In this document: piece by piece, positions 55,518 to 64,000 of the stretch | Position numbering within the stretch: position 1 is the stretch's first letter | Layout: every line of letters begins with the position of its first letter | Source: Xylophilus sp. Leaf220 | GTDB lineage: Bacteria; Pseudomonadota; Gammaproteobacteria; Burkholderiales; Burkholderiaceae_C | DNA: 64,000 nt | Direction: 5' to 3' | NCBI RefSeq assembly: GCF_001421705.1 | Contig: NZ_LMKO01000026.1 | Location: forward strand, 81,787-145,786 | Notes under the pieces: model-generated | Told to the model about the DNA's origin: nothing | Seen by the model: only the letters and a program-made list of their open reading frames with translations | The model's database searches: none | Program-made: the position numbers and the translations under genes

Positions 55518-56708
55518 ATGGACGACGGCCCTGGATGCAAGAACGAACCCGACGCGGCCGCGGTGGCGGCCAGGCGCATCGCCGGCATCGGCATGCCGCG
55601 CACGAACGATGTTCCGGTCGATATCCGCAGCATGCGGGAACTGCAGTCGCTGGGCATCGTGGCGCAGGCGCTGGGCCTGGTGGCCCTGATCGGTGCGTGG
55701 GCCATCGCCGAGCCCGCCTACCAGTACGACCTGAAGGTGCTGGGCCTCCTGTGCGCGCTGGTGAGCCTGGGACTGATCGCCATGCTGTTCGTGAAGACGC
55801 TCGGCCGCATCTTCCTGCTTACCACCCTCACGGTGAGCCTGCTGGCCGAGGCGTTCTACCGCGTGGCGTCGGTCAGCCCGTCGGGCCATGCCTGGTGCCT
55901 GGTGATCGGCATCGTGTTCGTGCTGGTGATGGCGCCGATCTTCGCCACCGTGCCGCAGTACGTCACCGCGCTGGTCGTGATCGCGCTGCTGTTGAGCCGC
56001 GGCGAATGGATCCGGCTCGCGCCGGAACGCGACCTGGGCTGGAACGTGTTGCTGCTGGGCGCGGTGGCGGCGATGGGCATCTTCCTGAACTTCGCGTTCT
56101 CGAACCTGCGCCATGCCGGCTACCGGCAACGGCTGACGCTGGAAGCGATGGCCTACCAGGACGCCCTGACCGGCCTGGACAACCGGCGCAGCATGATGGA
56201 GCGCCTGCGGGCGCTGGAGCATGCCGGCGGCCTGCAGCAGACCTGTTTCCTGATGGTCGACATCGACGATTTCAAGCAGATCAACGACAGCTTCGGCCAC
56301 GACCACGGCGACGCGGTGCTGAAAGCGCTGGCCAATGCGATGCGCGACCATGCGGTCCCCCACACGACGGCGCGGCTGGGCGGCGAGGAGTTCGGCGTGC
56401 TGATGGAGACCGCGGGCCGCCAGGACGCGGCGGCCCTCGCCGAACGGCTGCTGGCGGCGGCGCGCGGCCTGGCGCGCCACCCCCTGCAGTCCGCTCCCGC
56501 CGACCGGGCACCGCTGGGCATCAGCATCGGCTTGGCCTGCGGACGCGCCGGCGACCGCACGGGCGACCTGCTGCGCCGTTCCGACGAAGCGCTGTACGCC
56601 GCCAAGCGGGCCGGCAAGAACTGCTGCCGGGCCGATCCCGAAGCGGCGACCGGCCCGCTGCCGGAACCGTCGGCGCCGCTGGCGCCGCAACCGACGGCCG
56701 CGGCCTGA
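55518..56708 (+). CDS. Membrane diguanylate cyclase (7TM-like + GGDEF)
   Basis: This is a 396-residue protein. After about 40 residues it has five to six membrane segments (about 45-195), then a GGDEF domain (about 215-375) with YQDALTGLDNRRSM, FLMVDIDDFKQINDSFGHDHGD and RLGGEEFGVLM. The active-site residues are intact, so it should make cyclic di-GMP. The start MDDGPGCKNEP is supported by an AAGG site; an in-frame GTG at 55473 would add 15 residues. Confidence 0.9.
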   Translation: MDDGPGCKNEPDAAAVAARRIAGIGMPRTNDVPVDIRSMRELQSLGIVAQALGLVALIGAWAIAEPAYQYDLKVLGLLCALVSLGLIAMLFVKTLGRIFLLTTLTVSLLAEAFYRVASVSPSGHAWCLVIGIVFVLVMAPIFATVPQYVTALVVIALLLSRGEWIRLAPERDLGWNVLLLGAVAAMGIFLNFAFSNLRHAGYRQRLTLEAMAYQDALTGLDNRRSMMERLRALEHAGGLQQTCFLMVDIDDFKQINDSFGHDHGDAVLKALANAMRDHAVPHTTARLGGEEFGVLMETAGRQDAAALAERLLAAARGLARHPLQSAPADRAPLGISIGLACGRAGDRTGDLLRRSDEALYAAKRAGKNCCRADPEAATGPLPEPSAPLAPQPTAAA

Positions 56709-56730
56709 GTCCGGCCGGCCCGCGCGGTCC

Positions 56731-58110
56731 CTAGCGGCTTGCCGGTGCGCGGCCCAGGAATGCGCAGACGCCCGCCGCCGCCGCCACGCCGCTGGCCATG
56801 CAGGCCGTCATCAGGTAGCCGCCGGTGGGCGCCTCCCAGTCGACCATCTCGCCCGCGCAGAAGACGCCGGGCAGCGCGGCGAACATGCCGTGGGCATCCA
56901 TCGCCTCGAACGGCACGCCCCCGGCGCTGCTGATCGCCTCGTCGAGCGGACGGGGCGCGGCCAGGGTCACCGGCAGCGCCTTGATCGCGGCGGCCAGCGC
57001 CGCCGGCTGGCCCATGGCCTCCTTGCCGAGCAGTTCGTACAGGATGCCGGCCTTGATGCCGTCGATGCCCAGGCGGCTCTTCAGGTGGCTGGAGAGCGAG
57101 CGCGAGCCGCGCGGATGCCGCACCTCGGCCAGCACCTGCTCGGGCGTGCGGTCGGGCAGCAGGTCCAGGTGGAAGGTGGCGCTGCCGTGCGCCGCGATTT
57201 CGTCGCGCAGCAGGGCCGACGCGGCATAGACCAGGCTGCCTTCGACGCCGGTGGCGGTGGCGACGAACTCGCCCCGCCGCGCGAAACGGCGGCCGTCCTG
57301 CGTCTCGACGCGGATCGCGACCGACTTGAACGGCTGTCCGGCGAAGCGCTCCGCGAAGACCGGCGTCCATCCGGTGGTGGGCGCGTCGCCCCGGCCGACC
57401 AGCGCCTTCAGGAAGCCCCGCCGGCTCTCGACCTCGTCGTCGCCGCCCGCGGGCCGGCCCGCCACGTCGAAGCCGCAGTTGGCCGGCGCCAGCGGCACCA
57501 CCGGCACGCCGCGTGCCTCCAGCAGCGGCACCCAGGCGCCGTCGGAGCCGAGCCGCTTCCAGCTGCCGCCGCCGAGCGCCAGCACCACCGCGCCGGCCTG
57601 CACCGCGGTCTCGCCGGCGGGCGAGGAGAAGCGCAGCGCGCCGTCTTCCGCCCACCCCGACCAGCGGTGGCGCATGTGGAACTGCACCGGCTCGCCGATG
57701 GCGGGATGCCGCAGCCGGTGCAGCCAGGCGCGCAGCAGCGGCGCGGCCTTCATGTCGGTCGGGAACACCCGGTCGGAACTGCCGACGAAGGTGCCGATGC
57801 CCAGGCCCTCGGACCAGGCGCGCACCGCATCGGCGCCGAAGCCCTCCAGCCACGGCGCCACCTCGGCCTGGCGCGCGCCGTAGCGGGTGGCGAAGCGCTC
57901 GGCCGGCTCGGCATGGGTCAGGTTGAGGCCGCCCTTGCCGGCCAGCAGGAACTTGCGGCCCACCGACGCCATCGCGTCGTACACATGGACCTGCAGTCCC
58001 GCCGCCGACAGCCGCTCCGCCGCCATCAGGCCGGCCGGGCCGGCCCCGACGACGACGACCGGTGCGTGGGGTGCGAGGGAAACGGGGGCGAGGGCTTCAG
58101 CGTCGGACAT
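56731..58110 (-). CDS. HI0933-family flavoprotein (NAD(P)/FAD oxidoreductase)
   Basis: This is a 459-residue protein with a Rossmann FAD motif VVVVGAGPAGLMAAERLSAAG, followed by VGRKFLLAGKGGLNLTHAEP, diagnostic of the HI0933/YhiN/BaiN group. The C-terminal end has FCAGEMVDWEAPTGGYLMTACMASG, where the flavin is enclosed. Role in most bacteria is unknown; some members reduce flavins or steroid acids. It is 8 bp downstream of addA on the same strand, so it is probably co-transcribed with it. Confidence 0.93.
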   Translation of the reverse strand: MSDAEALAPVSLAPHAPVVVVGAGPAGLMAAERLSAAGLQVHVYDAMASVGRKFLLAGKGGLNLTHAEPAERFATRYGARQAEVAPWLEGFGADAVRAWSEGLGIGTFVGSSDRVFPTDMKAAPLLRAWLHRLRHPAIGEPVQFHMRHRWSGWAEDGALRFSSPAGETAVQAGAVVLALGGGSWKRLGSDGAWVPLLEARGVPVVPLAPANCGFDVAGRPAGGDDEVESRRGFLKALVGRGDAPTTGWTPVFAERFAGQPFKSVAIRVETQDGRRFARRGEFVATATGVEGSLVYAASALLRDEIAAHGSATFHLDLLPDRTPEQVLAEVRHPRGSRSLSSHLKSRLGIDGIKAGILYELLGKEAMGQPAALAAAIKALPVTLAAPRPLDEAISSAGGVPFEAMDAHGMFAALPGVFCAGEMVDWEAPTGGYLMTACMASGVAAAAGVCAFLGRAPASR

Positions 58111-58118
58111 CGGAGCAT

Positions 58119-61100
58119 TCAGGAAAAGAGGTCGCCCTGCGCCGAAGGCGGCGCTGGCGGGGGTGGCGTCGGCTTGCGCCGGGGCGTCGGGGGCAGGGGC
58201 GGCACCGCATCGGGTCGCGCCACCGCCGGGGGCACCGGGTCGGGCGCCGTGTCCTGCATTGTCGCGGCGGCGGCCCGGTCGGAAAGGAACGGCTCGGCAG
58301 CCGGCTGCGCACCCCCGGGCGGCGGCGTATCGGGCACCACGCTCGCCTCCACGACCGCCACCGTGCCCCGCCCGGTCAGGAACGCGGCCAGCACCGGCTC
58401 GCCCGGAAACGCGGCCTGCACCGCCGCCCGGTAGGTCCGCAGTTGGGCGACCAGTTCGGGCTGCCGTTCGGGCATGCCGGCGGATTTGTAGTCGATCACC
58501 CACCATTCGCCGCTGTCCCTGCGGCGCACCAGGCGGTCGATCCGCAGCGGCTCGCCGGCGTGGCTGATCGGCACCTCGTTGCCCTGCCAGTCGAGCAACG
58601 CGTCGTCCCACACCCAACGGCCGTCGCCGTGGCGCACCGCCCGGGCCAGGGCGGCGGCGCGGGCGGCCTCGGCGTCGTCCAGGCCCCATTCGCGGGCGGC
58701 GGCGTCGCGCTGCGCATCGGAAATCGAGGTGTCCCCGGCCTGCGCCCATTCGAGCATGCGGTGCATCGCCTGGCCGATGGCGGCCTCGATCTTTCTCTCC
58801 GGCGCGGCGATTGCTACCGAATCCATAGCAGGAAGCCGGTAGCCTTCGACGGCCAGCGGCAGATAGGGCATGTAGAAAGTTTCCACCGCCGGCGGCGGGG
58901 CCGGTGCTGGCCGGGCGCGGCCCTCACCCCCGCCCTCTCCCAGAGGGAGAGGGAGCCGGTCCGGCGGGTGCGCAAGGAATTGGGCGGAATCGGGCGCCGT
59001 GTCATGGATGCCGACGTCACCTCCGCCTCCACCCGAGCCCGAGCCCGGGCCCGGGCCAGCAGTCACAGCACCAACACCAACACCAACACCAACACCAAGA
59101 CCAAGACCAAGACCAAGACCAGCATCGGCATCGGCATCGGCATCGGCATCGGCATCGGCCGCAGAAACGCGAGCGGCTGCGGCATCCTGGAAAGCGAGGA
59201 CATCGTCGAAGTCGATGTCGGCAGATGCGGATGTCGGCGCGGCGGCGGCGGGCGCGGGCACGGGCGCCGCCTCTACCGGCTCGGCCAGCGCTTCCATCCG
59301 GCGCCACCAGCTGCCCACCGGCGCGCGGTGCGGCTCGACGCAGGACAGCACCAGCCGGCCGCGCGCGCGGGTGGTGGCGACATAGAGGCCATTGAGCTCC
59401 TCCCGGCGGCGCTCCACCTGCTCGGCGGCGATGGCGGCGGCGGCGCCCGGCGGCGGCTTGCTTTCGCTGGCGAAGAAGAGCAGCGACTGCGGGACCGGCG
59501 CCTCGCCCGGCCAGTCGACCAGCACGCCCATCGTCTCGCCGCGCGCGGGGGCGGCGTCGGTATCGAGCAGCAGCACCAGCTCGGCCTCCAGGCCCTTGGC
59601 ACCGTGCACCGTCAGAAGCCGCACCGCGTCGGCATCGGCCCGCACCGGCGCCTTGACGCCGCCGGCACGCAGCTTGCGCACGAAGCCGTAGGGGGTGGAG
59701 AAGCGGCCCGCGTCGATCTGCAGGGCCGCGCCCGGAACGGCGCGCAGCCGCGCGACGACGGTGCTGCGCAAGGCGGCCGGGGCGGCCGCGGCGAAGCGGG
59801 CCAGCAGGTCGCCGTCGTGGTAGATCGCATCGATCGCATCGTGCGGCGGCAGCCGGTCGACCCAGCCGCGCCAGCGCAGCAGCGTGGCGCCGGCGGCCTG
59901 CAGACGGGGCAGCAGATCGGCCGGCACCTGCGCGTCGGGCTGCTGCAGCAGCGACCACCAGGTACTTCCGGTGGCGTCGGACCGGCGGGCCAGCGCGAGC
60001 TGCACCAGGTCGTCGTCGGAGAAACCGAAGATCGGCGACTTGAGCGCGCGGGCCAGCGACAGGTCGTGGCCGTCGGAGAGCAAGGCGTCCAGCAGCGCGA
60101 CGACGTCCTGCACCTCGGGTGCATCGCGCAGGTCGGTCTTCTCGGGCTGCTGGGCGGGGACGTGCAGGGCCCGCAGCGCCTCGTCCATCGCGGAGAGCGC
60201 GACGCGGCGCCGCGCCAGCACCATCACGTCGCGCGGATGCAGGCCGCGCGCCTGCATCTGGGCCACCAGCCAGTCGGCGGCCTGGCGGCATTCGCGGTGG
60301 CGCAGCGTGTCCTCGGGCAGCACCCGCGGGGTGGTGAGACTGTCGCGCCAGGCGGGCGCATCGTCGTCCGCCTCGGCCTTGTCGTCGCGCGGCACGACCG
60401 GCAGGCGCAGCACCGCGCCGGGGGCGTGCGACTCGGTGGTGTGCGGCCGGAAGCCGTCGTACTCGCCCGCGTCCTGCGCGGCGCCCATCGCGGCATTGAC
60501 CGCGTCGATCACCGCCGGGGCGTTGCGCCGGGTGTGGTCGCAGGCGAGCCGGTCGCCGCCCAGGCCTTCGACCACGAAGCGCTGCGCCGCGCGGAACACC
60601 TGCGGCTCGGCGCGGCGGAACCGGTAGATGCTCTGCTTCGGGTCGCCCACCAGGAACACGCTGGGCGCATCGCCGGCACCGGCGCCGACATAACCCGACA
60701 GCCACGCCTGCAGCGCCTGCCATTGCAGCGGGTTGGTGTCCTGGAACTCGTCGACCAGCAGGTGCCGCACCCGCGCATCGAGCCGCTGCTGCACCCAGCC
60801 GGCCAGCACCGGGTCGGAGAGCATCGCCTGCGCGGCCCGCTCGACATCGTTCATGTCGACCCAGCCGCGCTCGCGCTTCAAGGCGGCGTATTCGGCCACC
60901 AGCACCCGCACCAGCCGCGCCATGCGGTGGTGGTGCAGCCAGGCGGCGTGCTGCGATTCGGCCTCGGCGCAGCGCTGCACCAGCTCCTGCGCGGCGCGGA
61001 CCGACTCGATCCCTTCCAGCTTGTCGTTGAACTTGCGCGGCTCGCCGGCCTGGGTGAGCAGCGCGGCGCGGATGCCGGCGGCGTCGCCGGCGGTGACGGC

Positions 61101-62006
61101 CTGCTCCAGCGCGGCGCCGGCGGCGGAAAAGGTCTTGGCGCTGGCACGGCCGAGCGCGCGCGAGGCCGCATAGAGCGCGTCGCGCTGCGACAGCAGCCAG
61201 TCGACCGGCCGGGCCGACGAAGCTCCGGGATCGCCATCGCCTGACGCCGGCGACCCGGCCACCATGTCGGGCCACAGCGTCTCCCACCGCGCGATGGCCC
61301 CGTCCACCACGCCGGCGCCGTCGGCCAGGGTGAACTCGATCCGCCGCTGCAGCGCCGCGGCCAGCGCCTTGTGGGTCTGCGAGCGGCCGTGCACCGCGAC
61401 CAGGGCGTCGAAGTCGGCATGCAGCGCCGGATCCTCCAGCACCACCGAGTAGAAGCGGCGCCAGACGCGAGCGACGGCCTCGGCATCGTCCTGCAGCAGG
61501 TCGTAGCTGGTGGGCAGGCCCAGCTGCTCCAGCACCGCCAGCGGCGCGGTGCGCAGCAGCGCGGCGAACCAGCTGTGGAAGGTGCGCACCTGCACCGGCC
61601 GGCCGGCTGCGAACACGTCTTGCTGCAGTTTCGATAGCAGCATGCCGAGGTCCACCACCGGCTGCAGGCCTTTCGGATCCACGACCTGTGCTTCGGGCAC
61701 GCCACGGGCGCGCAGTTCGGCCACCCGCTCGTCGTACGGCATCGCGGCGAAGTCGGCCAGCCATTCCTGCAGTCGCTCCCGCATCTCCCCGGCCGCCTTC
61801 TTGGTGAAGGTGATCGCCAGGATCTCGTGCGGCGGGCAGCCCTCCAGCAGGGCCCGGACGATGCGCGACACCAGCATCCACGTCTTGCCGGCGCCCGCGC
61901 ACGCCTCCACCGCCACGCTGCGCCGCGTGTCGCAGGCGATCGCATAGAAGCGCTCGCGCGACACCCGCCGGCCGTTGTGTTCGTAGGCCAGGTCCTGGTC
62001 TGTCAT
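58119..62006 (-). CDS. addA: AddA-like helicase-nuclease (UvrD/RecB family)
   Basis: This 1295-residue double-strand-break repair protein has an SF1A helicase plus a RecB nuclease domain. Helicase motifs: I EACAGAGKTWML; II VDEFQDTNPLQWQAL; III VGDPKQSIYRFRR; V LLTVHGAKGLEAEL; VI VATTRARGRLVLS. The C-terminal nuclease has WWVIDYKSAGMPE. Between them lies an acidic/glycine dipeptide-repeat linker encoded by hexanucleotide arrays. Two family P repeats lie in frame. The start MTDQDLAYEHNGRRVSR is preferred. addB lies upstream, 589 bp away. Confidence 0.93.
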   Translation of the reverse strand: MTDQDLAYEHNGRRVSRERFYAIACDTRRSVAVEACAGAGKTWMLVSRIVRALLEGCPPHEILAITFTKKAAGEMRERLQEWLADFAAMPYDERVAELRARGVPEAQVVDPKGLQPVVDLGMLLSKLQQDVFAAGRPVQVRTFHSWFAALLRTAPLAVLEQLGLPTSYDLLQDDAEAVARVWRRFYSVVLEDPALHADFDALVAVHGRSQTHKALAAALQRRIEFTLADGAGVVDGAIARWETLWPDMVAGSPASGDGDPGASSARPVDWLLSQRDALYAASRALGRASAKTFSAAGAALEQAVTAGDAAGIRAALLTQAGEPRKFNDKLEGIESVRAAQELVQRCAEAESQHAAWLHHHRMARLVRVLVAEYAALKRERGWVDMNDVERAAQAMLSDPVLAGWVQQRLDARVRHLLVDEFQDTNPLQWQALQAWLSGYVGAGAGDAPSVFLVGDPKQSIYRFRRAEPQVFRAAQRFVVEGLGGDRLACDHTRRNAPAVIDAVNAAMGAAQDAGEYDGFRPHTTESHAPGAVLRLPVVPRDDKAEADDDAPAWRDSLTTPRVLPEDTLRHRECRQAADWLVAQMQARGLHPRDVMVLARRRVALSAMDEALRALHVPAQQPEKTDLRDAPEVQDVVALLDALLSDGHDLSLARALKSPIFGFSDDDLVQLALARRSDATGSTWWSLLQQPDAQVPADLLPRLQAAGATLLRWRGWVDRLPPHDAIDAIYHDGDLLARFAAAAPAALRSTVVARLRAVPGAALQIDAGRFSTPYGFVRKLRAGGVKAPVRADADAVRLLTVHGAKGLEAELVLLLDTDAAPARGETMGVLVDWPGEAPVPQSLLFFASESKPPPGAAAAIAAEQVERRREELNGLYVATTRARGRLVLSCVEPHRAPVGSWWRRMEALAEPVEAAPVPAPAAAAPTSASADIDFDDVLAFQDAAAARVSAADADADADADADAGLGLGLGLGVGVGVGVGAVTAGPGPGSGSGGGGGDVGIHDTAPDSAQFLAHPPDRLPLPLGEGGGEGRARPAPAPPPAVETFYMPYLPLAVEGYRLPAMDSVAIAAPERKIEAAIGQAMHRMLEWAQAGDTSISDAQRDAAAREWGLDDAEAARAAALARAVRHGDGRWVWDDALLDWQGNEVPISHAGEPLRIDRLVRRRDSGEWWVIDYKSAGMPERQPELVAQLRTYRAAVQAAFPGEPVLAAFLTGRGTVAVVEASVVPDTPPPGGAQPAAEPFLSDRAAAATMQDTAPDPVPPAVARPDAVPPLPPTPRRKPTPPPPAPPSAQGDLFS
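58809..58867 (+). repeat. Family P repeat, copy g, in frame inside addA
   Basis: GATTGCTACCGAATCCATAG, then AGGAAGCCGG..GACGGCC and AGCGGCAGA, matches the family order. On the coding strand it encodes LPLAVEGYRLPAMDSVAIA, between the helicase and nuclease parts. Confidence 0.6.
59066..59160 (-). repeat. Hexanucleotide tandem arrays coding for dipeptide runs in addA
   Basis: On the plus strand about five ACCAAC units are followed by about five AGACCA units and about six GCATCG units. Read on the minus strand in the addA frame they encode ADADAD..., then GLGLGL..., then GVGVGV.... Unit identity within each block is nearly perfect, which suggests recent slippage. Confidence 0.9.
61620..61676 (+). 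repeat. Family P repeat, copy h, in frame inside addA
   Basis: TTGCTGCAGTTTCGATAGCA, then GCATGCCGAGG..ACCGGCTGC and AGGCCTTTCGG, follows the family order. On the coding strand it encodes KGLQPVVDLGMLLSKLQQDV; LLSKL recurs from the copies in xdhA and xdhB. Confidence 0.6.
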
Positions 62007-62059
62007 GCGGGGCGGGCCTTGCCTTGGCGCGACCGCGAAGGTCGACACCCGGATTTGAA

Positions 62060-62118
62060 TGGAAAAGGGCTGTAGCCGTCGTCGGATGCCGGCCTGTAGC
62101 TATTTAATCGATAGCAGA
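62060..62118 (-). repeat. Family P repeat, copy i
   Basis: On the minus strand: GTCTGCTATCGATTAAATAG, then CTACAGGCCGGC..CGGCTACAGCCC and CTTTTCC. It is nearly the same as copy a at 190-247 and lies 54 bp upstream of the addA start. Confidence 0.8.
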
Positions 62119-62169
62119 CGCGGTTTCGAAGGCGGTGGGGCGTGGTCCGGGACCGCGCCGACGGCGTAC

Positions 62170-62221
62170 TCCGCTCCGCGAATGTCCCCCGGCCTGCGGC
62201 CTCCTCCTTTATTTCGCTGCG
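62170..62221 (-). repeat. GC-rich dispersed repeat, copy 2 (inverted)
   Basis: On the minus strand it reads GCAGCGAAATAAAGGAGGAG, then GCCGCAGGCCGGGGGACAT and TCGCGGAG. It is the inverted partner of the copy at 62416-62466. Confidence 0.8.
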
Positions 62222-62415
62222 CGGAGCACGCCATCGACGCGATCCCTGCGGCAGCGCCTGATCGGCGATTGGAGAAAACAGCGGCCCGGTTTCGCCAAAG
62301 CGAGCCCACGTGCCTCTCGACAGCGAAACACGGCGCCCCGCCATACGACCCGCGACGGCCGATCCGCCCCGCACGACACGACGCGCCCTGGGCCGGGAGC
62401 GTCGGGTGCCCCCCG

Positions 62416-62474
62416 CAGCGAAATAAAGGAGGAGGCCGCAGGCCGGGGGACATTCGCGGAGGGGGGCACCCGGC
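62416..62474 (+). repeat. GC-rich dispersed repeat, copy 3
   Basis: It starts with the same GCAGCGAAATAAAGGAGGAG, then GCCGCAGGCCGGGGGACAT and TCGCGGAG, as copy 2 but in direct orientation. It continues into GGGGGGCACCCGGCGATCCC, which resembles the left-edge copy. Confidence 0.8.
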
Positions 62475-62595
62475 GATCCCGGCCCCCCCACCTGCCCCTG
62501 CCCCTGCCCGACCTGCCAGAACTGCACCACCCCACCACTCGCGCCGAACCGCACACACACCAGCCCCACATCACCACCCGAAGCAACATCCACCC

Positions 62596-64000
62596 TCATA
62601 CCCAGAAATCCTTCCGGCACAGCCCCCGCGCTGCACAGTAGTCGCACACCGCCCCCTCCCCCAGCGCCGGCAGCGCCACCCCCTCGGCGATGCGCGACAG
62701 GTCGTCCAGGATTCCCTCGACCAGCATGTCGCGCGCCTGCACCACGTCCTCCTGCTCGACGAAGGTGGTCGACCCCTTCTCGCCGATGTTGAGGTAGGCC
62801 GCATGCAGTGCGTCGTCTTCCAGCAGGGCGGCGTAGAAGGCGAGCTGCGTGTCCTCGCCCTGGCGGCGCAGGCGCTCGCGGGTGGTCTGCAGACCCTCGG
62901 TCTTGTAGTCGATCACCAAAGGCAGCAGCGCGCCGTCGGGTCCGCCCGGCAACCGGTCCATCCGGTCGATCTGGCCGACCAGCAGCACGTCGCCCAGCGG
63001 CTGCTCGCGCCAGCCCTCGGCCCATCCGAACCGGGCGCCGGCGGCGTCGTGCCCGGCCAGCCAGGCCAGGTAGCCGTCGCGCGCCTGCGGCCAGGTCGCG
63101 GCGAAGGGCAGGAAGTCTTCGGCCGGCAGCCGGCGGGCGCGGGTGGCCTGCTCGGCGGCCGCGTCGAGCAGCGCCAGGCGCGCAGCGGGATCGTCGGTCG
63201 GCGCCTGGACCAGCGCTTCGTGAAAGCCGCGCAGCGTGTCGTGCAGCCAGAGGCCGAAGTCGCGCTTGTCCACCTCGGCATCCAGCTCGTCGGCCTCCTG
63301 CAGGCCGAGCTGGCGCAGCGCGAAGAAGCGGTACGGGCACTTGCGCAGGTCTTCGTAGGCACTGGCGGACAGGCGCTCGACCGGCAGCGCATCGCCCGTC
63401 GGCTGCGGCCGCGGCGTGGGCTGCGCCGCGATGCTGCGCGCGGGCCGTGGATCGGCAACCTCCGCCGCCGCGCCGGGCACCGACTGCAGGGCCTGCACCA
63501 GCGGGCTGGGCAGCAGCGGCTCGCCGCCTTCGTCGCCGCGGCGCCAGAGGATGTCGACCTGCGGTGCGCACAGCGCGATCTCCCACGCGGCGGCGGTCTC
63601 GGCCTGCAGCGCCTCGCGGGTCGTCAGGCCGAGCGCGATGCGTTCCGCAGCCGACCAGGCGCCGGCAGGCTCGGGCGCCGCGGGCAGCCGGATCTCGTCG
63701 CAGCCGGGCATCACCACCGCGCCGAACGGGCGGGCCAGCAGCTGCTGCATCGGCAGCACGACGACCTCGGCCTCGGCCGTCTGCCCATCGGCTTCGGGCT
63801 GGAAGTTGGCGGCTTCCAGGGCCTGTCGCGCCCAGGTGCCGAAGGCCGACAGGCCCATGCGACGGGTGGCCCAGGGAGAGTCCTCGAGCTGCTGCGCGAA
63901 ATGGGCCTGCGCGACGGCGTCGAGCCGCAGTACCGCCACCACCTTCTCGCCGGCGGCATCGGCGCGCAGGCCGTCCCACAGGCCGCTGGCCTGCAGCAAT
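62596..64000 (-). CDS. addB: AddB-like nuclease subunit, 5' end cut by the window edge
   Basis: The visible 467 residues are the C-terminal part of a PD-(D/E)XK nuclease of the AddB type. The nuclease motif is LPLVIDYKTEG, followed by QLAFYAALL. A 4Fe-4S cluster is suggested by Cys in LRKCPYRFFALRQ plus the C-terminal CDYCAARGLCRKDFWV, the arrangement known from AddB. The reading frame is open through the right edge, so the real start lies outside. It should form the AddAB helicase-nuclease with the downstream addA product. Confidence 0.88.
   Translation of the reverse strand, partial: LLQASGLWDGLRADAAGEKVVAVLRLDAVAQAHFAQQLEDSPWATRRMGLSAFGTWARQALEAANFQPEADGQTAEAEVVVLPMQQLLARPFGAVVMPGCDEIRLPAAPEPAGAWSAAERIALGLTTREALQAETAAAWEIALCAPQVDILWRRGDEGGEPLLPSPLVQALQSVPGAAAEVADPRPARSIAAQPTPRPQPTGDALPVERLSASAYEDLRKCPYRFFALRQLGLQEADELDAEVDKRDFGLWLHDTLRGFHEALVQAPTDDPAARLALLDAAAEQATRARRLPAEDFLPFAATWPQARDGYLAWLAGHDAAGARFGWAEGWREQPLGDVLLVGQIDRMDRLPGGPDGALLPLVIDYKTEGLQTTRERLRRQGEDTQLAFYAALLEDDALHAAYLNIGEKGSTTFVEQEDVVQARDMLVEGILDDLSRIAEGVALPALGEGAVCDYCAARGLCRKDFWV

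Larger units (their letters stand above)
62007..62595. other. addB-addA spacer filled with repeats, no gene seen
   Basis: This is an unusually long gap between genes that are normally adjacent or overlapping. It contains one family P repeat and two inverted copies of a GC-rich repeat about 200 bp apart. Reading frames here are low-complexity and cross the repeats, so I call none. Confidence 0.7.

Noticed and set aside
59066-59160. Short regular repeats that could suggest a CRISPR array
   Set aside because: Units are 6 bp without spacers and lie in frame within addA, so this is a coding microsatellite.
62135-62641. 168-codon open frame in the addB-addA spacer
   Set aside because: It runs through three repeat copies and is low-complexity, with His/Thr/Pro runs and no family features.

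Overview
The window is about 70% G+C chromosomal DNA with dense, short-spaced genes. ParC/ParE, DapA, BamC and OpgD read as beta-proteobacterial. The many Bug-type binding proteins, and a dispersed palindromic repeat of the kind I know from Comamonadaceae, point to Burkholderiales, probably Comamonadaceae (Variovorax/Xylophilus/Xenophilus-like). I see no rRNA, tRNA, CRISPR array, prophage or insertion-sequence transposase.

Layout. 0.3-5.2 kb (minus strand): a BMP/Nup-type ABC importer operon (ATPase, two permeases, lipoprotein receptor). 5.3-12 kb: a LysR regulator, a small unknown gene, xdhAB (xanthine dehydrogenase) and a Bug receptor. 12-17.6 kb: a secreted dienelactone-hydrolase-like protein, two chemoreceptors and a LysR regulator. 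17.8-23.4 kb: a second complete BMP/Nup-type ABC operon followed by a VOC protein and an HpxZ-like protein. 23.4-34.1 kb: core genes parC, a lytic transglycosylase and parE (minus), then MFS, methyltransferase, dapA, bamC and a metallo-hydrolase (plus). 34.1-38.7 kb: an NMT1-family binding protein, two isopenicillin-N-synthase-like 2-oxoglutarate oxygenases, a VOC protein and a guanine-deaminase-like enzyme. 38.8-47.9 kb: mixed accessory genes, ending in a diguanylate cyclase. 48-55.4 kb: a D-amino-acid catabolic operon with a divergent LysR regulator. 55.5-64 kb: a second diguanylate cyclase, an HI0933-type flavoprotein, and addA/addB; addB runs off the right edge.

Main result. Three transcription units in the 34-38.7 kb region share the same leader. 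A sigma-54 promoter (-24 GG / -12 GC, exact spacing) is predicted to start transcription 1-6 nt before a conserved RNA element. That element has an 8-bp stem with a compensatory base change and conserved inner boxes AAGCGUUCA and GGRAA. The gene content (NMT1-type receptor, 2OG oxygenases, guanine deaminase) and the architecture fit the NMT1-motif class, the xanthine riboswitch. Sigma-54 promoters with the same spacing also precede xdhA and the second BMP ABC operon. I infer a nitrogen-controlled purine-salvage regulon spread over about 30 kb. In it guanine is deaminated to xanthine, xanthine is oxidised by XdhAB and perhaps by 2OG oxygenases, and two ABC systems import purines or nucleosides. 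The xanthine-sensing leaders add metabolite control in the 34-38.7 kb block.

Second result. A palindromic repeat of about 55 bp occurs at least nine times. Five copies lie in frame inside genes (xdhA, xdhB, the lytic transglycosylase signal peptide, and addA twice), and one supplies the stop codon of a LysR gene. addA also carries a hexanucleotide tandem array coding for runs of Ala-Asp, Gly-Leu and Gly-Val.
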